Shown one piece after another: positions 1 through 8,782 of a stretch of DNA of 64,000 nucleotides. The stretch is from positions 6,927,001-6,991,000 of the forward strand of contig NZ_CP107964.1 in the NCBI RefSeq assembly GCF_041434935.1, given 5' to 3'. The notes below the pieces were generated by a model. That model worked only from the letters and a program-made list of their open reading frames with translations, was not told the origin of the DNA and did not search any database. Within the stretch, counting starts at the first letter, position 1. Each line of letters starts with the position of its first letter. Both the position numbers and the translations under genes were made by a program. This stretch comes from Kitasatospora sp. NBC_00374. GTDB taxonomy: Bacteria > Actinomycetota > Actinomycetes > Streptomycetales > Streptomycetaceae.

Positions 1-604
1 CGTCATCGGCGCCTCCAACCGCGAGGACATGATCGACCCGGCGATCCTGCGGCCCGGCCGCCTGGACGTCAAGATCAAGATCGAGCGGCCGGACGCCGAG
101 GCGGCCAAGGACATCTTCTCCAAGTACCTCAAGGAGTCGCTGCCCTTCCACCCGGACGACGTCAAGGAGCACGACGGCTCACTGCCGGCCACCGTGGCCG
201 CGATGATCCAGTCCGTGGTCGAGCGGATGTACTCGGAGACCGAGGAGAACCGCTTCCTGGAGGTCACCTACGCCAACGGTGACAAGGAAGTCCTCTACTT
301 CAAGGACTTCAACTCCGGCGCCATGATCCAGAACATCGTGGACCGGGCGAAGAAGATGGCCATCAAGGACTTCCTCGACCACGGACAGCGGGGCCTGCGC
401 GTCTCCCACCTGCTCGCCGCCTGCGTGGACGAGTTCAAGGAGAACGAGGACCTGCCCAACACCACCAACCCGGACGACTGGGCCCGGATCTCGGGCAAGA
501 AGGGCGAGCGGATCGTCTTCATCCGCACCCTGGTCACCGGCAAGCAGGGCGCCGAGTCCGGCCGCTCCATCGACACTGTCGCCAACACGGGGCAGTACCT
601 GTAA
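1..604 (+). CDS. arc: Proteasome-associated AAA+ ATPase (Mpa/ARC), 3' part only
   Basis: This is the C-terminal part of the hexameric ATPase that recognises pupylated proteins, unfolds them and threads them into the 20S proteasome. The gene begins before the window; the reading frame is open from base 2. Visible are the sensor-1 asparagine in ASNRED and the arginine-finger region DPAILRPGRLD, followed by the small C-terminal helical AAA subdomain. The last four residues are GQYL. In this family the penultimate tyrosine motif docks between proteasome alpha subunits and opens the gate. The dop gene follows on the same strand after about 190 bp, and the rest of the proteasome locus comes next, so identity is secure although the N-terminal coiled coil and OB domains are not visible. 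Confidence 0.95.
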   Translation, partial: VIGASNREDMIDPAILRPGRLDVKIKIERPDAEAAKDIFSKYLKESLPFHPDDVKEHDGSLPATVAAMIQSVVERMYSETEENRFLEVTYANGDKEVLYFKDFNSGAMIQNIVDRAKKMAIKDFLDHGQRGLRVSHLLAACVDEFKENEDLPNTTNPDDWARISGKKGERIVFIRTLVTGKQGAESGRSIDTVANTGQYL

Positions 605-791
605 GCGGCGGTAACCCTCCGTCCGGCTGCGGAGCCTGCGGGCCCCGCGGCCGGACGGCGTGTCTCGGGGCCCGGCCGCAGGGGGCGGGGCCAAGCTCGA
701 ACCATCACCGGCGGAGTGCCGGCGATGGCGCAGACAGCGGTACGTCAGTACCCAGCCCGGCGGGGGCTGGGTACCGGGCAAGGAGGGCCGC

Positions 792-2303
792 ATGACCGTA
801 CGGCGCGTGATGGGGATCGAGACCGAGTACGGAATCTCCGTGCCCGGCCACCCGAACGCCAACGCCATGCTCACCTCGTCCCAGATCGTCAACGCGTACG
901 CGGCGGCGATGCACCGGGCCCGGCGGGCCCGCTGGGACTTCGAGGAGGAGAATCCGCTGCGCGACGCCCGGGGCTTCGACCTCGCTCGGGAGGTCGCGGA
1001 CGCCAGCCAGCTCACCGACGAGGACATCGGCCTCGCCAACGTCATCCTGACCAACGGCGCCCGGTTCTACGTGGACCACGCGCACCCCGAGTACAGCTCG
1101 CCCGAGGTCACCAACCCGCGCGACGCCGTGCTCTGGGACAAGGCCGGCGAGCGGATCATGGCCGAGGCGGCGGCCCGCGCCCTGGAGCTGCCGAACGGCC
1201 AGCCGATCCACCTCTACAAGAACAACACCGACAACAAGGGCGCCTCCTACGGCACCCACGAGAACTACCTGATGCAGCGGGCGACCCCGTTCGCCGACAT
1301 CGTCCGCCACCTCACGCCGTTCTTCGTCTCCCGCCAGGTGGTCACCGGCGCAGGCCGCGTCGGCCTCGGCCAGGACGGCTCCGCCAACGGCTTCCAGATC
1401 AGCCAGCGGGCCGACTACTTCGAGGTCGAGGTGGGCCTGGAGACCACCCTCAAGCGCCCGATCATCAACACCCGGGACGAACCGCACTCCGACGCCGAGA
1501 AGTACCGCCGGCTGCACGTGATCATCGGCGACGCCAACCTCTCCGAGATCTCCACCTACCTCAAGCTGGGCACCACCTCGCTGGTGCTGTCGATGATCGA
1601 GGACGGCTTCATCGCCGTCGACCTCGCCGTCGACCAGCCGGTGCGCACCCTGCACCGGGTCTCCCACGACCCCGGGCTGGACTATCTGATCACCCTGCGC
1701 AGCGGGCGCAAGCTGACCGCCGTCCAGCTGCAGATGGAGTACTGCGAGCTGGCCCGCAAGTACGTCGAGGACCGCTTCGGGCAGGACGCCGACGACCAGA
1801 CCGTGGACGTGCTGGCCCGCTGGGAGGACGTGCTCGGCCGGCTGGAGCGCGACCCGATGAGCCTGTCCCGGCAGCTCGACTGGATCGCCAAGAAGGAGCT
1901 GCTGGAGGGCTACCGCCAGCGCGACGGCCTGGACTGGGAGAGCCCCCGGCTGCACCTGGTCGACCTGCAGTACAGCGACGTGCGCGCCGACAAGGGCCTG
2001 TACAACCGCCTGGAGGCCCGCGGGCGGTTCGAGCGGCTGGTCACCGAGGAGGAGGTCCAGCGGGCCGTCCTGAAGCCGCCGGAGGACACCAGGGCGTACT
2101 TCCGGGGCCGCTGCCTGGAGCAGTACGCCGAGCACGTCGCGGCGGCCTCCTGGGACTCGGTGATCTTCGACCTGCCCGGCCGGGACTCGCTCCAGCGGGT
2201 GCCCACCATGGAGCCCCTGCGCGGCACCCGGAACCACGTCAAGGAGCTGCTGGACCGCTGCCGCACCGCGGAGGAGCTGGTCCGGGTGCTCTCCGGCGGG
2301 TAA
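792..2303 (+). CDS. dop: Pup deamidase/depupylase Dop
   Basis: Dop removes Pup from substrates and, where Pup ends in Gln, deamidates it. The protein has 503 residues, normal for Dop, and starts MTVRRVMGIETEYGIS. The ATG at 792 is chosen because AAGGAGG lies 5-6 bases upstream. The metal-binding glutamate of GIETEYG and the motif FYVDHAHPEYSSPE are present; the aspartate of YVDHAHPE falls at residue 95, the position of the catalytic Asp of mycobacterial Dop. It is distinguished from its paralogue PafA (4765-6126) by the extra loop after residue 30 and by its place directly upstream of pup. Because the Pup encoded here already ends in Glu, the needed activity is probably depupylation only. Confidence 0.96.
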   Translation: MTVRRVMGIETEYGISVPGHPNANAMLTSSQIVNAYAAAMHRARRARWDFEEENPLRDARGFDLAREVADASQLTDEDIGLANVILTNGARFYVDHAHPEYSSPEVTNPRDAVLWDKAGERIMAEAAARALELPNGQPIHLYKNNTDNKGASYGTHENYLMQRATPFADIVRHLTPFFVSRQVVTGAGRVGLGQDGSANGFQISQRADYFEVEVGLETTLKRPIINTRDEPHSDAEKYRRLHVIIGDANLSEISTYLKLGTTSLVLSMIEDGFIAVDLAVDQPVRTLHRVSHDPGLDYLITLRSGRKLTAVQLQMEYCELARKYVEDRFGQDADDQTVDVLARWEDVLGRLERDPMSLSRQLDWIAKKELLEGYRQRDGLDWESPRLHLVDLQYSDVRADKGLYNRLEARGRFERLVTEEEVQRAVLKPPEDTRAYFRGRCLEQYAEHVAAASWDSVIFDLPGRDSLQRVPTMEPLRGTRNHVKELLDRCRTAEELVRVLSGG

Positions 2304-2461
2304 CTTTTCGATCACCACGGGTGAACGGCGCCCGGATGGGAATCATCCGGGGGACAGTCGAACGTTGAACTCAAATGGGGGCGAGATCCGCACCCTGTGG
2401 ATAGGGTCTGACTCAAGCAGCAGACCAAGCCGTGCCAGACCGATCGAGCGGGGTGAGGGAA

Positions 2462-2680
2462 ATGGCCAGTAAGGACACCGGTGGCGGCCAGCAGCGGGCG
2501 AACCGCTCCTCCGAGGAGGTCGAGGAGCAGGCTGCGGAGGCGCAGGGCTCCGAGGACCTCCAGGAACGCCAGGAAAAGCTGAGCGACGACGTCGACGCCG
2601 TGCTGGACGAAATCGACGAAGTCCTGGAGTCGAACGCGGAGGACTTCGTCCGCGGATTCGTGCAAAAGGGCGGCGAGTAG
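2462..2680 (+). CDS. pup: Prokaryotic ubiquitin-like protein Pup
   Basis: Pup is the 72-residue tag that PafA links through its C-terminal glutamate to substrate lysines. The protein is acidic and largely disordered, with the helix-forming segment LQERQEKLSDDVDAVLDEID that engages the ATPase coiled coil, and it ends VRGFVQKGGE. The terminal residue is encoded as Glu (GAG before the TAG stop), so no Gln-to-Glu deamidation is required. The start at 2462 follows GTGAGGGA. It lies about 160 bp after dop and 245 bp before prcB. A possible promoter is in the gap upstream, where TAGGGT near 2402 resembles a -10 element, but this is weak. Confidence 0.97.
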   Translation: MASKDTGGGQQRANRSSEEVEEQAAEAQGSEDLQERQEKLSDDVDAVLDEIDEVLESNAEDFVRGFVQKGGE

Positions 2681-2925
2681 CCGGCCGAGGGATTTCCCCC
2701 CGGTCTGCGAAACCGTTGAGAATTCGGGGCGGGCAGCGCTGCAGGCGCCCATCGCGTCTGCGGCGCTGCGTGCTGTCCGGCCCGCTGCGCCCCGCCCCCG
2801 CGGCCCCCGTCCGCCGGCCCGGCGGACCACCCGAGAAGTGCCCCGTCCCGGCATGTGGATCACGGGCGGGAAGCGGGTAGGGTCCGGGTCATCAGCTGCA
2901 TTGATCGTCCACTGGAAGGAAACGT

Positions 2926-3768
2926 GTGGAAGCCAACACTGGTGGCACCGGGCGTCTACCGGCTGCCTTCCTCACCCCAGGGTCCTCGTCGTTCATCGAC
3001 TTCCTCACCGAGCACTCGCCGGGCCTGCTGCCCGCCGGCCGTCCGCTCCCGCCGGGGCTGACGATCGAGGCGCCGCACGGCACCACGATCGTCTCGGCGG
3101 TGTTCGACGGTGGCGTGGTGATCGCCGGTGACCGCCGCGCGACCATGGGCAACGTGATCGCCCAGCGCGACATCGAGAAGGTCTTCCCGGCCGACGAGTA
3201 CAGCGCGGTCGGCATCGCCGGCACCGCCGGGCTCGCGGTCGAGATGGTCCGGCTGTTCCAGCTGGAGCTGGAGCACTACGAGAAGATCGAGGGCGCCGTC
3301 CTCTCCCTGGAGGGCAAGGCCAACCGGCTCACCACGATGATCCGGTCCAACCTGGCGATGGCCATGCAGGGGCTCGCGGTGGTCCCGGTCTTCGCCGGCT
3401 ACGACCTCGACCTCGGCCGGGGCCGGATCTTCACCTACGACGTCACCGGCGGACGCTCCGAGGAGCGCGGCTTCGCCGCGACCGGCTCGGGCTCGGTCTT
3501 CGCCCGCGGCTCCATGAAGAAGCTCTACCGGGACGACCTGACGGCCGAACAAGCCGCCACGCTGGCCGTCCAGGCGCTCTACGACGCGGCCGACGACGAC
3601 TCCGCCACCGGTGGGCCCGACCTCGCCCGGGGGATCTACCCGATCGTCTCGGTGATCACCGAGGACGGCTTCCGACGGCTCGCCGACGACGAGGTGGCGG
3701 CGATCGCGGCCTCCATCACCGCCGGCCGTCGCCAGCACCCCAACGGCCCGCAGGCCCCGCTCCTCTAG
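2926..3768 (+). CDS. prcB: 20S proteasome beta subunit
   Basis: This is the catalytic subunit of the 20S proteasome (280 residues). It starts at GTG 2926 with AAGGA eight bases upstream. An N-terminal propeptide of 52 residues precedes the autoprocessing site; Thr53 in HGTTIVSAVFDGG becomes the N-terminal nucleophile after cleavage. The following GVVIAGDRRATMGN contains the conserved Asp and the region around the active-site lysine typical of Ntn hydrolases. The alpha subunit gene prcA starts 36 bp downstream, so the two are almost certainly co-transcribed and co-assembled. Confidence 0.97.
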   Translation: MEANTGGTGRLPAAFLTPGSSSFIDFLTEHSPGLLPAGRPLPPGLTIEAPHGTTIVSAVFDGGVVIAGDRRATMGNVIAQRDIEKVFPADEYSAVGIAGTAGLAVEMVRLFQLELEHYEKIEGAVLSLEGKANRLTTMIRSNLAMAMQGLAVVPVFAGYDLDLGRGRIFTYDVTGGRSEERGFAATGSGSVFARGSMKKLYRDDLTAEQAATLAVQALYDAADDDSATGGPDLARGIYPIVSVITEDGFRRLADDEVAAIAASITAGRRQHPNGPQAPLL

Positions 3769-3804
3769 TCCGCCGCACTCCTACCCGGAAGGGGTGGTCC
3801 ACCG

Positions 3805-4620
3805 GTGTCCACACCGTTCTACGTCTCGCCTCAGCAGGCCATGGCGGACCGCGCGGAGTACGCCCGCAAGGGCATCGCCCGCGGGCGCAGCGTGGTCGTG
3901 CTCACCTACACCGACGGCATCCTGTTCGTCGCCGAGAACACCTCCCGTGCGCTGCACAAGGTGTCCGAGATCTACGACAAGATCGCGTTCGCCGCGGTCG
4001 GCCGGTACAACGAGTTCGAGAACCTCCGGATCGGCGGCGTCCGCTACGCCGACCTGCGCGGGTACTCCTACGACCGGGCCGATGTGACGGCCCGTGGACT
4101 CGCCAACGTCTACGCCCAGACCCTCGGCACCATCTTCTCCTCGGTCGGCGAGAAGCCGTACGAGGTCGAGCTGATCGTCGCCGAGGTCGGCCGCACCGAC
4201 CAGGACGACCAGATCTACCGGCTCACCCCGGACGGCTCGGTCGTCGACGAGAAGAACTCCATCGTGGTCGGCGGCAACGCCGACTCCATCGGCAACTACC
4301 TGGGCCAGCGGCACCGGGTCGGCATGGGCCTGGCCGAGGCGCTGAAGTTGGCCGTGGACGCGCTCGCCCGCGACCCCAACGGCGGCAGTCCGCGCACCCT
4401 GACCCCGGAGCAGCTGGAGGTGGCGGTCCTGGACCGCCAGCGCCCCCAGCAGCGCAAGTTCAAGCGGATCCTGGGCGGCCAGCTCTCCCGGCTGCTCAGC
4501 GGCGACGAGACGGCCGCCGACGACACCGAGGGCGCCGAGGACGCAGCCGCCGGGAGCGCGGCCGGGGCGGCCCCCGACGAGGCGTCGGGCGGCACCGCGG
4601 AGGAGTCCGCCGGGGAGTGA
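3805..4620 (+). CDS. prcA: 20S proteasome alpha subunit
   Basis: This is the structural outer-ring subunit that forms the gated pore and docks the ATPase (271 residues). It starts at GTG 3805 after GGAAGGGG. The N-terminus MSTPFYVSPQQAMADRAEYA is the alpha-type gating helix, followed by ARKGIARGRSVVV. There is no N-terminal catalytic threonine. The C-terminus, beyond about residue 230, is a low-complexity acidic and Ala-rich tail, common in streptomycete PrcA. A strong 20-bp hairpin lies immediately after the stop and separates prcBA from pafA. Confidence 0.97.
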   Translation: MSTPFYVSPQQAMADRAEYARKGIARGRSVVVLTYTDGILFVAENTSRALHKVSEIYDKIAFAAVGRYNEFENLRIGGVRYADLRGYSYDRADVTARGLANVYAQTLGTIFSSVGEKPYEVELIVAEVGRTDQDDQIYRLTPDGSVVDEKNSIVVGGNADSIGNYLGQRHRVGMGLAEALKLAVDALARDPNGGSPRTLTPEQLEVAVLDRQRPQQRKFKRILGGQLSRLLSGDETAADDTEGAEDAAAGSAAGAAPDEASGGTAEESAGE

Positions 4621-4629
4621 CCCGGCCGC

Positions 4630-4673
4630 GTGAATCCCGTACGGCGCGAGCATTCGCGCCGTACGGGATTCAC
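4630..4673 (+). terminator. Long perfect hairpin after prcA
   Basis: Two 20-base arms (4630-4649 and 4654-4673) are perfectly complementary around the loop GCAT. It lies nine bases after the prcA stop and about 90 bp before pafA. There is no T run after it, which is usual for terminators in this GC class. It could end prcBA transcription or act as a partial terminator or processing/stability element that lowers pafA relative to the proteasome subunits. Confidence 0.75.
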
Positions 4674-4764
4674 GTGCGCCTGCGGGCATTTGGCGGTTCG
4701 CCGTGATCGGATTGGCATCGCCGCAGTGGGTTTCGAAAGGCCCCGAGAAGAGAAAAGATGCCTC

Positions 4765-6126
4765 ATGGACCGCCGAATTTTCGGGCTGGAGAACGAGTAC
4801 GGTGTCACGTGTACGTTTCGGGGACAACGGCGTCTGTCTCCGGACGAGGTGGCCAGATACCTCTTCCGCCGCGTAGTTTCCTGGGGCCGCAGCAGCAATG
4901 TCTTCCTGCGCAACGGTGCACGCCTCTACCTCGACGTGGGCTCGCACCCCGAGTACGCCACTCCCGAATGCGACGACGTCACCGAGCTGGTGACGCACGA
5001 CAAGGCCGGTGAACGGATCCTCGAAGGCCTGCTCGTGGACGCCGAGCGGCGCCTGCACGAGGAGGGCATCGCCGGCGACGTCTACCTCTTCAAGAACAAC
5101 ACCGACTCGGCCGGCAACTCCTACGGCTGCCACGAGAACTACCTGGTGGCCCGGCACGGCGAGTTCTCCCGGCTGGCCGACGTGCTGATCCCGTTCCTGG
5201 TGACCCGCCAGCTGATCTGCGGGGCCGGCAAGGTGCTGCAGACCCCCCGGGGCGCGGTCTTCTGCGTCAGCCAGCGGGCCGAGCACATCTGGGAGGGCGT
5301 CAGCTCGGCGACCACCCGGTCCCGTCCGATCATCAACACCCGCGACGAGCCGCACGCCGACGCCGAACGGTACCGGCGGCTGCACGTGATCGTCGGCGAC
5401 TCCAACATGTCGGAGACCACCACGCTGCTCAAGGTGGGCGCGACCGACCTGGTGCTGCGCCTGATCGAGGCCGGCGTGGTGATGCGCGACCTCACCCTGG
5501 AGAACCCGATCCGGGCGATCCGCGAGGTCAGCCACGACCTCACCGGCACCCACCAGGTGCGCCTGGCCAACGGCCGGGAGGCGAGCGCGCTCGACATCCA
5601 GGAGGAGTACTTCACCAAGGCGCTGGAGTTCGCCGACCGCAAGGGCCTGAACACCGGCACCATCGCCCGGGTGCTCGACCTGTGGGGCCGCACGCTGGAG
5701 GCGGTCCGCACCGAGGACCTGGCCAGGGTCGGCAACGAGATCGACTGGATCATGAAGTACAAGCTGATCGAGCGGTACCGCGAGAAGCACCAGATGACCA
5801 TGTCGAACCCGCGGGTCGCCCAGATCGACCTCGCGTACCACGACATCCACCGCCGGCGCGGCCTGTTCTACCTGCTCCAGAACAAGGGGCAGGCGCAGCG
5901 GGTGACGACCGACCTGAAGACCTTCGAGGCCAAGTCGGTGCCCCCGCAGACCACCCGGGCCCGGCTGCGCGGCGACTTCATCCGCCGGGCCCAGGAGCAG
6001 CGCCGGGACTTCACGGTCGACTGGGTGCACCTGAAGCTGAACGACCAGGCGCAGCGCACGGTGCTCTGCAAGGACCCGTTCCGTTCGGTGGACGAGCGGG
6101 TGGAGAAGCTGATCGCCGGGATGTGA
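4765..6126 (+). CDS. pafA: Pup-protein ligase PafA
   Basis: PafA phosphorylates the C-terminal Glu of Pup and joins it to substrate lysines. The protein has 453 residues and starts MDRRIFGLENEYGVT, the standard PafA N-terminus, with the metal-ligand Glu9. The motif LYLDVGSHPEYATPE carries the catalytic-base aspartate, near residue 57. The conserved THDKAGERILEG and KNNTDSAGNSYGCHENY follow, as in all carboxylate-amine ligases of this family. The ATG at 4765 is chosen by this N-terminus; the ribosome site upstream (GAGAAGAGAAAAG) is purine-rich but not canonical. A terminator-like hairpin follows the stop. Confidence 0.96.
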   Translation: MDRRIFGLENEYGVTCTFRGQRRLSPDEVARYLFRRVVSWGRSSNVFLRNGARLYLDVGSHPEYATPECDDVTELVTHDKAGERILEGLLVDAERRLHEEGIAGDVYLFKNNTDSAGNSYGCHENYLVARHGEFSRLADVLIPFLVTRQLICGAGKVLQTPRGAVFCVSQRAEHIWEGVSSATTRSRPIINTRDEPHADAERYRRLHVIVGDSNMSETTTLLKVGATDLVLRLIEAGVVMRDLTLENPIRAIREVSHDLTGTHQVRLANGREASALDIQEEYFTKALEFADRKGLNTGTIARVLDLWGRTLEAVRTEDLARVGNEIDWIMKYKLIERYREKHQMTMSNPRVAQIDLAYHDIHRRRGLFYLLQNKGQAQRVTTDLKTFEAKSVPPQTTRARLRGDFIRRAQEQRRDFTVDWVHLKLNDQAQRTVLCKDPFRSVDERVEKLIAGM

Positions 6127-6149
6127 CCGGCGCGGCCCGGGCCGGGTGC

Positions 6150-6187
6150 GGGGGTGGTGGTCGGACGGTCGTCCGGCCACCACCCCC
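6150..6187 (+). terminator. Hairpin terminator after pafA
   Basis: Arms of 17 bases (6150-6166 and 6171-6187) pair with a single G-U wobble around a four-base loop, 23 bases after the pafA stop. It ends the proteasome/Pup ligase unit before the FKBP genes. Confidence 0.8.
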
Positions 6188-6244
6188 GTGTCTTGCCCTT
6201 GTGTCTCCGACATCCCGGGCGAATCGGGCCATAAGCTCAGGATC

Positions 6245-7231
6245 ATGCGCAGAATCGCCGGTCTACTGGTCGTGCCCCTCGCCGTGCTGCTGGCCGCGTG
6301 CAGCAGCGGATCCGGATCCTCGGCGGGCTCCTCGCCCTCCGCGACGGCCGTCTCCCCGGTGGCGGTGCCGAGCCCGGTGGCCTCGGCCGATCCGATGCCG
6401 ACGGTCGAGGGCGCCTTCGGCAGCAAGGCCACCATCACCATCCCCGCGGCGCAGCCGAGCGGGCAGTTCGTGGTGAACACGGTCTCCGAGGGCAGTGGTG
6501 CGACGGTGGCCAAGGGCGACTGGGTGACCGTGAACTACACCGCCAAGGACTGGACCACCGGCAAGGACCTGCCCAGCTCCTACGACCCGGGCAGCAAGCC
6601 GCAGCTCTACCAGGCGGGCAGCGGCGGGCTGGTGCCCGCCTTCGACCAGAGCGTGCTGGGCAAGAAGGTGGGCAGCCGGCTGCTGGTGGTGGCCCCGCCG
6701 GCGGCGGGCTTCGGCAGCGCCGGCAACAGCGCGCTCGGGGTCGGCAAGGACGACACCGTGGTCTTCGTGCTGGACATCATGCAGAGCGTGCCGCAGGACG
6801 CGACCATCACCGGAGCGCTCGCCGAGCCGCCCGCCAACCTGCCCCAGGTGAAGGACAACGGCAAGGCCGCGCCGACCATCACCATCCCGGCCGGCCAGCC
6901 GGCGCCGACGGAGCTGCAGACCTTCGTGCTGGTCAAGGGCGACGGCAAGGAGGTCACCGCCGGGCAGACCCTGCTGGTGCAGTACACCGGGGTGGTCTGG
7001 GCGGACGGCAAGCAGTTCGACTCCTCCTGGAGCCACGGCGGCGCGCAGGCGCTGCAGGTCGGCACCGGCAGCCTGATCAAGGGCTGGGACCAGGCGCTGG
7101 TCGGCCAGACCGTGGGCAGCCGGCTGCTGCTGGTGGTGCCGCCGTCGCTGGGCTACGGGGACAAGGCGAGCGGCGCCATTCCCGCCAACTCCACGCTGGT
7201 CTTCGTGATCGACATTCTTGCGGCGGTCTGA
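6245..7231 (+). CDS. FKBP-type peptidyl-prolyl isomerase lipoprotein
   Basis: This is a secreted, membrane-anchored prolyl cis-trans isomerase of 328 residues. MRRIAGLLVVPLAVLLAAC is a lipoprotein signal with the lipobox cysteine at residue 19, followed by a Ser/Ala/Pro-rich linker. Two FKBP-like units follow. The first (about residues 60-180) is degenerate. The second (about 220-328) has TLLVQYTGVVWADGKQFDSS, then IKGWDQALVGQTVGSRLLL, GYGDKASGAIPANSTLVF and the usual end VIDIL. It is the first of three consecutive FKBP genes located between pafA and pafB. Its targets are probably exported proteins; no specific substrate can be inferred. Confidence 0.9.
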   Translation: MRRIAGLLVVPLAVLLAACSSGSGSSAGSSPSATAVSPVAVPSPVASADPMPTVEGAFGSKATITIPAAQPSGQFVVNTVSEGSGATVAKGDWVTVNYTAKDWTTGKDLPSSYDPGSKPQLYQAGSGGLVPAFDQSVLGKKVGSRLLVVAPPAAGFGSAGNSALGVGKDDTVVFVLDIMQSVPQDATITGALAEPPANLPQVKDNGKAAPTITIPAGQPAPTELQTFVLVKGDGKEVTAGQTLLVQYTGVVWADGKQFDSSWSHGGAQALQVGTGSLIKGWDQALVGQTVGSRLLLVVPPSLGYGDKASGAIPANSTLVFVIDILAAV

Positions 7232-7348
7232 TCCCATGGAGGCGGGCGGACGTTCGGTGAACCTGAACGTCCGTCCTCATGGTGACCTGACATACTGCTG
7301 CCCTTCCGCAGTTGGTACCTGTCGTCGGGCGAGATGAATTGGGGAGTC

Positions 7349-8629
7349 ATGTCTGAGAAAGCGTCGAGCCCGGGCGAGGCGGGCACCGCGAACGGCGCGG
7401 TCGGCCCCGGCGCGGCATCGCCCGACCGCGAGTCGATCGTCGTGCCGCCCGCGATCCTGGCCCAGCAGGCCGGCTGGGGCCAGGCCCCGGCCGCCCCCGC
7501 CGCGCCCAAGGAGGACGAGCAGCCGCAGGTCTTCGCCTCCACCAAGCGCAGGCAGGAGATCTCGGAGGCCGGTTACAACGAGAACCCGCCCGGGGTGGGC
7601 CGGCTCGGTGTGATCCTCGGCACGGTGCTGGCCCTGCTGCTGATCGGCAGCGGCATCACGCTCTACCTGGCGAACAAGCCGGACTCCAAGAACACGGCGG
7701 CCAAGCCGGACTCCGCGCCGACCGCGTCGCCGACGCCCACCGAGGCCCCGGTGCCGCCGATCAAGGACACCGCCAAGGTGCTGCCCACGGTCACCGGCGA
7801 GTTCGGCAAGAAGGCCGCCATCGAGCTGCCGAAGGAGGCGGCCGACGGCACCTTCGTGGTCAAGGAGCTGATCCCGGGCACCGGCGCGAAGGTCGACAAG
7901 AGCAACTGGGTCACCGCCGACTTCACCGCGATGAACTGGAGCACCGGCAAGGAGATCCAGGGCTCGTACGAGGGCGGCAAGCCGCAGCTCTTCCAGGCCG
8001 ACGGCGGCCAGCTGATCCCCGCCCTGGACGCGGCCGTCACCGGCCACAAGGTGGGCAGCCGCCTGCTGGTGGTGGCCCCGCCGGCCGCCGCCTTCCGCGA
8101 TCAGGGCAGCCAGGGCATGGGCGTCGGGCCGACCGACAACCTGGTCTTCGTGATCGACATCCGCAACGCCAACGCGCAGGACGCGGTGGTCGGCGGTGAC
8201 GTCGTCGCCCCGCCGTCGGACTTCCCGAAGGTCAAGGACAACGGCAAGAAGGCGGCCGAGATCACCCCGGTCCCCGGTGCGGCCGACCCGACCGAGCTGA
8301 AGTCCGCGGTGCTGATCCAGGGCAAGGGCCGCAAGGTCGAGACCGGTGAGGGCGTCCTCGTCCAGTACACCGGCGCGCTGTTCAAGGACGGCAAGAAGTT
8401 CGACTCCTCGCTGGACCGCGGGCAGGCCTTCACCTTCGTCACCGGCGGCGGCAACGTCATCGAGGGCTGGGACAAGGGCATCGTCGGCCAGACCATCGGC
8501 AGCCGGGTCGAGCTGGTGATCCCCGCCGCCCTGGCCTACAAGGACCAGGCGAAGGAGGGCATCCCGGCCAACTCCACCCTGGTCTTCGTGGTGGACATCC
8601 TGGACGCCGGTGTCGGCGGCGGCAGCTGA
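7349..8629 (+). CDS. Membrane-anchored tandem FKBP-type prolyl isomerase
   Basis: A prolyl isomerase with a cytoplasmic Ala/Pro-rich N-terminal part of about 80 residues, one transmembrane helix (VILGTVLALLLIGSGITLYL), a low-complexity linker and two extracellular FKBP units. As in the gene before it, the first unit is divergent and the second carries GEGVLVQYTGALFKDGKKFD, VIEGWDKGIVGQTIGSRV and EGIPANSTLVFVVDIL. The start is uncertain: ATG 7349 gives MSEKASSPGE with GGGGAG very close upstream; ATG 7334 would add five residues. The two neighbouring double-FKBP proteins are clear paralogues that differ in anchoring (lipid versus transmembrane helix). Confidence 0.88.
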   Translation: MSEKASSPGEAGTANGAVGPGAASPDRESIVVPPAILAQQAGWGQAPAAPAAPKEDEQPQVFASTKRRQEISEAGYNENPPGVGRLGVILGTVLALLLIGSGITLYLANKPDSKNTAAKPDSAPTASPTPTEAPVPPIKDTAKVLPTVTGEFGKKAAIELPKEAADGTFVVKELIPGTGAKVDKSNWVTADFTAMNWSTGKEIQGSYEGGKPQLFQADGGQLIPALDAAVTGHKVGSRLLVVAPPAAAFRDQGSQGMGVGPTDNLVFVIDIRNANAQDAVVGGDVVAPPSDFPKVKDNGKKAAEITPVPGAADPTELKSAVLIQGKGRKVETGEGVLVQYTGALFKDGKKFDSSLDRGQAFTFVTGGGNVIEGWDKGIVGQTIGSRVELVIPAALAYKDQAKEGIPANSTLVFVVDILDAGVGGGS

Positions 8630-8782
8630 GGGATAATGATCGGGTAGCCGGGCGCGGGGCGACTCGCGGCCGGGCCTGACCGAGACGGGCGGCAGCCGGT
8701 CGTACCGTGGTCCTGGAGAGGATCTCGGCGCGAGCGGCTGCCGTCGCGTCATGTGTCCATCAGCGAACGAGAAGAGTCTGTT

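Noticed and set aside
705..2318. 537-codon open frame on the minus strand opposite dop
   Set aside because: It is a product of the high G/C third-position bias of dop; the composition (Val/Gly/Gln/Arg-rich) and absence of a start signal mark it as a shadow frame.
3781..6513. 910-codon minus-strand open frame across prcA and pafA
   Set aside because: It runs opposite two certain genes and two hairpins, has no family resemblance and no ribosome site.
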